Origin: Thermoleophilaceae bacterium
Lineage (GTDB): Bacteria; Actinomycetota; Thermoleophilia; Solirubrobacterales; Thermoleophilaceae
Assembly: GCA_030447725.1 (NCBI GenBank)
Contig: JAUJOQ010000001.1
Span: 387,849 to 448,009 of the forward strand
DNA length: 60,161 nt
Direction: 5' to 3'
How positions within the stretch are numbered: the stretch's first letter is position 1; each line of letters begins with the position of its first letter. The translations under genes and the position numbers were made by a program. This document shows positions 56,767 through 60,161 of the stretch, piece by piece. The notes beneath the pieces are model-generated. The model was given only the letters and a program-made list of their open reading frames with translations. It had not been told where the DNA came from and ran no database searches.

Positions 56767-57465
56767 ATGTCCTCGCTCTCAAATCTCGACGCAGTCGGCC
56801 GGCGGCGTTCTCCGGCCACCACGGCCGAGTTCCACCTCGGCCGTGCCCCAGGCAACAAGGCGATGCGCTACCCCGCTGACCCGCCGCGGGTCGAGGAGAT
56901 CGTCGCCGTGATGCGCCAAGCGGGCAGCGGCGTCCATGGTGATCGCGCGCGCGGGCTGATCGTCGTGCTGTGGCGCGCAGGGCTGCGGATCAGTGAGGCG
57001 CTCCACCTGCACGAGAGCGATCTTGAGCCCTGCCGCGGAGCATTGCTCGTCCGTGAGGGCAAGGGCGGCCGGCGCCGCGAGGTCGGGATGACGACTGGGG
57101 CTGGGAGCAACTGCGGCCCTGGCTGGGCCGGCGACCTCGATGCCTATCGCCCGCTCTTCCGCGTCATCGACGGGCCCACGCGCGGACGACCGTGGGCCGC
57201 ACTGGCTGTGCGGATTCAGCTCCGCCGCCTCGCCGCTGAGTCTGGGATACGGCGCCGCTTCGCGCCTCACCAGCTCCGCCACGCTCACGCAGTCGAGATG
57301 GCCCGCGAGGGAGTGCCGTTGAACGTGATCCAGCGCCAACTCGGTCACGCGAACCTGCGCGTCACCTCGATCTACCTCCAGGGAATCGACAGCGCCGAGA
57401 TCATCAACGCCGTCCACGCCCGGCGGGCACCGCTGATGCCCGCCAGCGCAGGACTACACCTCTGA
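56767..57465 (+). CDS. Short tyrosine recombinase (integrase family), possibly damaged
   Basis: A protein of 232 residues with GGAGG upstream of the ATG. Catalytic residues are present: Arg74 (AGLRISEAL), Lys99 (EGKGGRRR), His168 and Arg171 (HQLRHAHA), His194 (LGHANLRV) and Tyr203 (SIYLQGID). The N-terminal core-binding domain is much reduced. Between 57091 and about 57135 the true frame gives TTGAGSNCGPGWAGD, while the +1 frame gives DDWGWEQLRPWLGR, which is what family members usually have there. Two compensating indels seem to have garbled about 14 residues. No phage genes or clear att repeats are seen. Confidence 0.8.
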   Translation: MSSLSNLDAVGRRRSPATTAEFHLGRAPGNKAMRYPADPPRVEEIVAVMRQAGSGVHGDRARGLIVVLWRAGLRISEALHLHESDLEPCRGALLVREGKGGRRREVGMTTGAGSNCGPGWAGDLDAYRPLFRVIDGPTRGRPWAALAVRIQLRRLAAESGIRRRFAPHQLRHAHAVEMAREGVPLNVIQRQLGHANLRVTSIYLQGIDSAEIINAVHARRAPLMPASAGLHL

Positions 57466-57648
57466 CAGGCGCCCCAAGGATCCCTCCGCGCCGGTAGCAG
57501 TCACCCTGAGATGCGACGGCTTCGTTATCGCTTCTCGCGGGCTGCGGTGGCTCGCTGAGTGCTGCTCTTGGACGTGGCTGTCAAATGAAACTCAGCCAGC
57601 CGCACAACCGCTGCCGGGCTAGCGCCTGCCAAGCGATCCTGCCTTACG

Positions 57649-58116
57649 ATGGCGACCATGCGATCTCGCGCACGGAGGGTGCTCGCCCGCGTCGGCATTG
57701 CCGTACTGGCGCTCGTGGTGCTGCTCGGCGTGGCGCAACCGGCCGCCGCTTGCAGCTACGGCCTGCCGGACGGCACGACCGTGGACGAGCTACAGAGGAA
57801 GGAGTATCGCCGTGCCGACGCCGCGATCGTCGGCCGACTGATCGAGGTTCGTCCCGTCGGCTCACCGGGTGCGGAGACAGGCCCCGCCGACTTCCGCTAC
57901 CGCGTCGAGCGGGTCTACAAGGGCGGGCGGCGGCTCCGACGCGGGCGCGTGGTGACCGTCCGTGCCGAGCGCTCGGAGGCGGCGTGTGGACTTCCTTCGC
58001 GAATCGGCCGACGCTACGGGCTCCTGCTTCACCGGCGCAGGGGCCGCCCGCCGTGGAGGGCGGGCCTGTTTGATGCGATGTCGCCACGCGAGCTGCGCGA
58101 GGCCGCCCGCCCGTAG
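57649..58116 (+). CDS. Secreted small protein with a netrin/TIMP-like domain
   Basis: A protein of 155 residues; ATG at 57658 is an alternative start. The signal peptide (VGIAVLALVVLLGVAQPAAA) is followed at once by Cys (ACSYGLP). Then come an ADAAIVGRLIEV strand, FRYRVERVYKGG, and a second Cys in SEAACGLP with a following YGLLLHRR strand. This order (Cys at the mature N-terminus, VGxVxEV, VxxVxKG, CG) is that of TIMP/NTR-like modules in bacterial secreted proteins. The function is unknown. Confidence 0.72.
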   Translation: MATMRSRARRVLARVGIAVLALVVLLGVAQPAAACSYGLPDGTTVDELQRKEYRRADAAIVGRLIEVRPVGSPGAETGPADFRYRVERVYKGGRRLRRGRVVTVRAERSEAACGLPSRIGRRYGLLLHRRRGRPPWRAGLFDAMSPRELREAARP

Positions 58117-58528
58117 CCAGGCGCGCAGCGCAGTGTCAGGCCGCTGTCTGTTCTTGGCTTTCCCCCCGGTCGTGCGGCCACTCCGCCAGAGCCCGATCCG
58201 CTCTGGTCCGTCGAGTCCTATGGCCCCTGGCGCTACCGCGGAAACTACTGCGGCCGATGCCTTCTGCTCCGCGCCGCAGCGATCACCGACGCGGACACCG
58301 CCAGCGCTACTCCTTTCTCCGCCATCGGGCAGTTCGCCTGGATGCTCTCGGGTGGCATGAGCGTGGCGGATGGAGTCGCGAGCAGAGCGAGACGAACGTC
58401 GGCGCGGAGAGATAGCGCCCCCAGTCCCGCGCCGGCATGCGTGGCGCATCATCTCGGCCCCGGCGCCTTAGCTCTCGATGTAGGTCTGGGAGCCGCCGCG
58501 GGGGGAGGCTCGCTGCTCCGCCGCGGGC
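58117..58528. other. 412 bp without a convincing gene
   Basis: One plus-strand frame reads ESYGPWRYRGNYCGRC near 58210-58250, which may be a scrap of a secreted Cys-rich domain, but no start, continuation or end supports a gene. On the other strand nothing is evident past the PD40 gene stop. Confidence 0.45.
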
Positions 58529-59422
58529 TCAGGGCAGCGGCCGCCACGCGGGATAGAGGCCCGGCGCGAGGCGCCTGGCCTTGCGGCCTCCCACGCTCTT
58601 GACCGTGAAGACGGTGAAACGGCCGAACTCCGGACGGTCGACGAAGGCGATGCGCGTGCCGTCGGGCGAGTAGACGGGGTCTCCGGCGCCGCGCTTGGTC
58701 CCCTGCACGTGCTGCACCCTGCGGCCCCTGGGGGTCATCCGGCAGATCCCGCGGCCGCACTCGAAGATGATCCACTTTCCGTTTGGAGCCCAGTCGGGCT
58801 CGCGTCCTATGCGCAGTTTCCTCGCACCGCTGCCGTCCGCTGCCGCTACCCAGATCACCAGCCCCTTGCGCGAGTAGGCGAGCCGCCCGTCGGCCGAGAA
58901 GGCAGGTGAATCCGCACCCTCGACTAGGACCTCCGGCGCGCCCCCGGCCAGGGCGACGATCTTCACGTCACCGCTGTCGGTGTAGGCGATCCGCTGCCCG
59001 TCCGGCGAGAACGCGGGCGTACCGAAGGAGTCCGTCGCCGGGGCCAGCTCCCGCGGCGCGGACCCGTCCCGGTTTGCGACGACCAACCCTTTCGCACCGA
59101 TCAGCGCTAGCAGCCTGCCGTCAGGCGACCAGGTCGGGCTGACGTCTGCGCATACCTCGAAAGGGCCGCCGAGGTTGCGCGGTGTCCTGCTGACCGGCTC
59201 GACGGTCCTGGTCCCTCCGATGCAAGGCAGCACAGCGCGGCCGTTGCCCCGCGGCCCGATCGTCGAGACGAGACTCTCGACGCCCGAGGGCCCCTCGCAC
59301 GCCGCCCCCGAGTTACACGGCGGGGTCGAGAAAGCGATCCGGCCGTTCGAGCCCGGGAAGGCCGCGTGCGCGGCCGCGGGCATCGCGACCACCGCGACAG
59401 TCACCACGAGAAGTGCCTTCAC
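58529..59422 (-). CDS. Secreted TolB-like (PD40) beta-propeller protein
   Basis: A protein of 297 residues, GTG start (VKALLVVTVAVVAMPAAAHA as signal peptide). The body has PD40 repeats: SPTWSPDGRLLALIG, TPAFSPDGQRIAYTD, SPAFSADGRLAYSR, EPDWAPNGKWIIFE and DPVYSPDGTRIAFVD. It starts 8 bp after the stop of the collagen-like gene, with a GGTGGAG Shine-Dalgarno inside that gene's last codons, so the two form an operon. Cys residues in the first third (PPCNSGAACEG, LPCIGG, EVCADV) suggest disulfides. No enzymatic domain is seen. Confidence 0.85.
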   Translation of the reverse strand: MKALLVVTVAVVAMPAAAHAAFPGSNGRIAFSTPPCNSGAACEGPSGVESLVSTIGPRGNGRAVLPCIGGTRTVEPVSRTPRNLGGPFEVCADVSPTWSPDGRLLALIGAKGLVVANRDGSAPRELAPATDSFGTPAFSPDGQRIAYTDSGDVKIVALAGGAPEVLVEGADSPAFSADGRLAYSRKGLVIWVAAADGSGARKLRIGREPDWAPNGKWIIFECGRGICRMTPRGRRVQHVQGTKRGAGDPVYSPDGTRIAFVDRPEFGRFTVFTVKSVGGRKARRLAPGLYPAWRPLP

Positions 59423-59430
59423 TGCGGTTT

Positions 59431-60066
59431 CTACTCCACCACTGCGCAAATAGCGAAGACGAAGAAGCTGCGCTGCTCTCCAGTGTTGTTGTTTACGTTC
59501 GCGGCCCAAACGGTAGCGGTGTCAGGATATGAGGCGCTAATGCTCTGGCTACCAACGGAGCCGCTGGTGCCTTGCACGCCGCCGCCCAAGAGCTTCTTGC
59601 CGGCAGGGCAGCTGACGTTGCCTCTACTTTGCGTGTGAGCGGGGTTGGACAAGACAGGCGATTCGACGCGCTGGTGACCGCTCACGCCCGGCGCTCCCTG
59701 TGGGCCAGCGGGGCCGGTGTCGCCGGGGATGCCCCTCAGACCTTGCGGGCCTTGCGGTCCCACAGCGCCCGGTATGCCCTGCGGTCCGGGTCGCCCGACC
59801 GGTAGCTGCCCGGCGCGGAAGTCGGCCGCGAGCAGCGATCTGTTCTTGACGTCAGGCGAACGTACGGCGTTGTTTTTGATCTGCTTCGCGCCGACGCTGT
59901 TGGCGGGCAGGCGGATCGCGGCGTAGGAGCTGCCGCCGAGCGCCACGAAGAGCGCGAGATAGGCCACTACGTTCTGGCGCATGTGGCCAGCAAGACGGGA
60001 GAACACAGAAGACCTCCCAGGTCCTGGGGATTGGCGGCGAAGATGGGACCGAAGCTTGGCGAACAC
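59431..60066 (-). CDS. Collagen-like exported protein
   Basis: A protein of 211 residues from GTG at 60066 ([12 protein letters not shown]), with GGGAGG upstream. The anchor or signal is [18 protein letters not shown], shared with the decapeptide-repeat protein at 52328. A short N-S-V-G-x-x-I repeat section follows. Then 13 Gly-X-Y triplets ([19 protein letters not shown] onward) form a collagen-like rod. The C-terminal domain ([15 protein letters not shown] ... [11 protein letters not shown]) has two Cys and may drive trimer formation. The shared dyad promoter lies upstream. Confidence 0.87.
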   Translation of the reverse strand: MFAKLRSHLRRQSPGPGRSSVFSRLAGHMRQNVVAYLALFVALGGSSYAAIRLPANSVGAKQIKNNAVRSPDVKNRSLLAADFRAGQLPVGRPGPQGIPGAVGPQGPQGLRGIPGDTGPAGPQGAPGVSGHQRVESPVLSNPAHTQSRGNVSCPAGKKLLGGGVQGTSGSVGSQSISASYPDTATVWAANVNNNTGEQRSFFVFAICAVVE

Positions 60067-60102
60067 GGGGCCTCCCGCTCGTGGACGGACTGATCTGTCC
60101 TC

Positions 60103-60154
60103 ACCATAGGAGCGCCACGTCGGCAAGTGCAAGCAATATCAGGGCAAACCCTGA
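60103..60154 (-). promoter_or_regulatory. Shared dyad promoter, collagen-like gene
   Basis: Minus strand: TCAGGG-TTTG-CCCTGA (60154-60139), 6 bp, TTGCAC (60132-60127), 18 bp, TATGGT (60108-60103). This is the best -10 match of the nine. Confidence 0.66.
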
Positions 60155-60161
60155 CGCCGGG

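Noticed and set aside
55610..58528. A complete prophage or integrative element around the recombinase
   Set aside because: No phage structural, replication or conjugation genes and no visible att repeats.

Overview
This is a high-GC, gene-dense chromosomal window that looks like the class Thermoleophilia (Solirubrobacterales-type Actinomycetota). That is an inference from gene families: Cys-containing beta-propeller repeats, RTX-like secreted proteins, collagen-like and decapeptide-repeat surface proteins whose N-termini end in ALFVALGG(T/S)SYA, DUF3105, and many GTG starts. No rRNA is present. The two tRNAs are both tRNA-Ala (anticodons CGC and TGC).

Region 1 (1-31.5 kb) is mostly ordinary. 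It holds a MarR/ring-cleaving dioxygenase pair, a MocR regulator divergent from a small protein, catalase, purU, a methionine-synthase-like gene, ettA, a GGDEF protein and glutamate dehydrogenase. A minus-strand run follows: rhomboid, a tiny membrane protein and a D,D-carboxypeptidase, then lipB-lipA. Next come two paralogous alkaline-phosphatase-superfamily genes, PPK2, a phosphoesterase and an arsenic block (arsR, aquaporin, arsC, arsM with candidate ArsR operators). Two RTX-type genes and a two-component system close it. Gene remnants lie between these genes (an OmpR-type DNA-binding domain, an aldehyde dehydrogenase tail, an AraC tail, and a frameshifted gene).

Region 2 (33-60 kb) is an accessory island of secreted proteins. 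A large LAL-type LuxR regulator faces a NarL-type regulator whose receiver lacks the phospho-acceptor Asp. Then come seven-bladed propeller genes built from 60-residue (180-bp) repeats. The unit [regulator, propeller, propeller] occurs three times. Unit 1 is intact, unit 2 is intact, and unit 3 is decayed (regulator reduced to its 3' end, last propeller truncated after one blade). Between units 1 and 2 sit a Ser/Thr kinase, a pseudokinase that has lost every catalytic motif, and an FHA-HTH protein. Between units 2 and 3 sit two more secreted-protein genes. Past unit 3 are a DUF4160/DUF2442 pair, a short tyrosine recombinase, and a collagen-like/PD40 gene pair at the window edge.

The main observation is a promoter architecture shared by nine genes of this island on both strands: six propellers, a sialidase-like protein, a decapeptide-repeat protein and a collagen-like protein. 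A 16-bp dyad, TCAGGG-N4-CCCTGA, lies exactly 6 bp upstream of a TTGCNN (-35-like) hexamer. A YAYNGT (-10-like) hexamer follows 17-18 bp later. This looks like an activator-dependent surface-protein regulon. The paralogous non-phosphorylatable NarL-type regulators are plausible but unproven activators, and the kinase/pseudokinase/FHA cluster is a plausible signal input.
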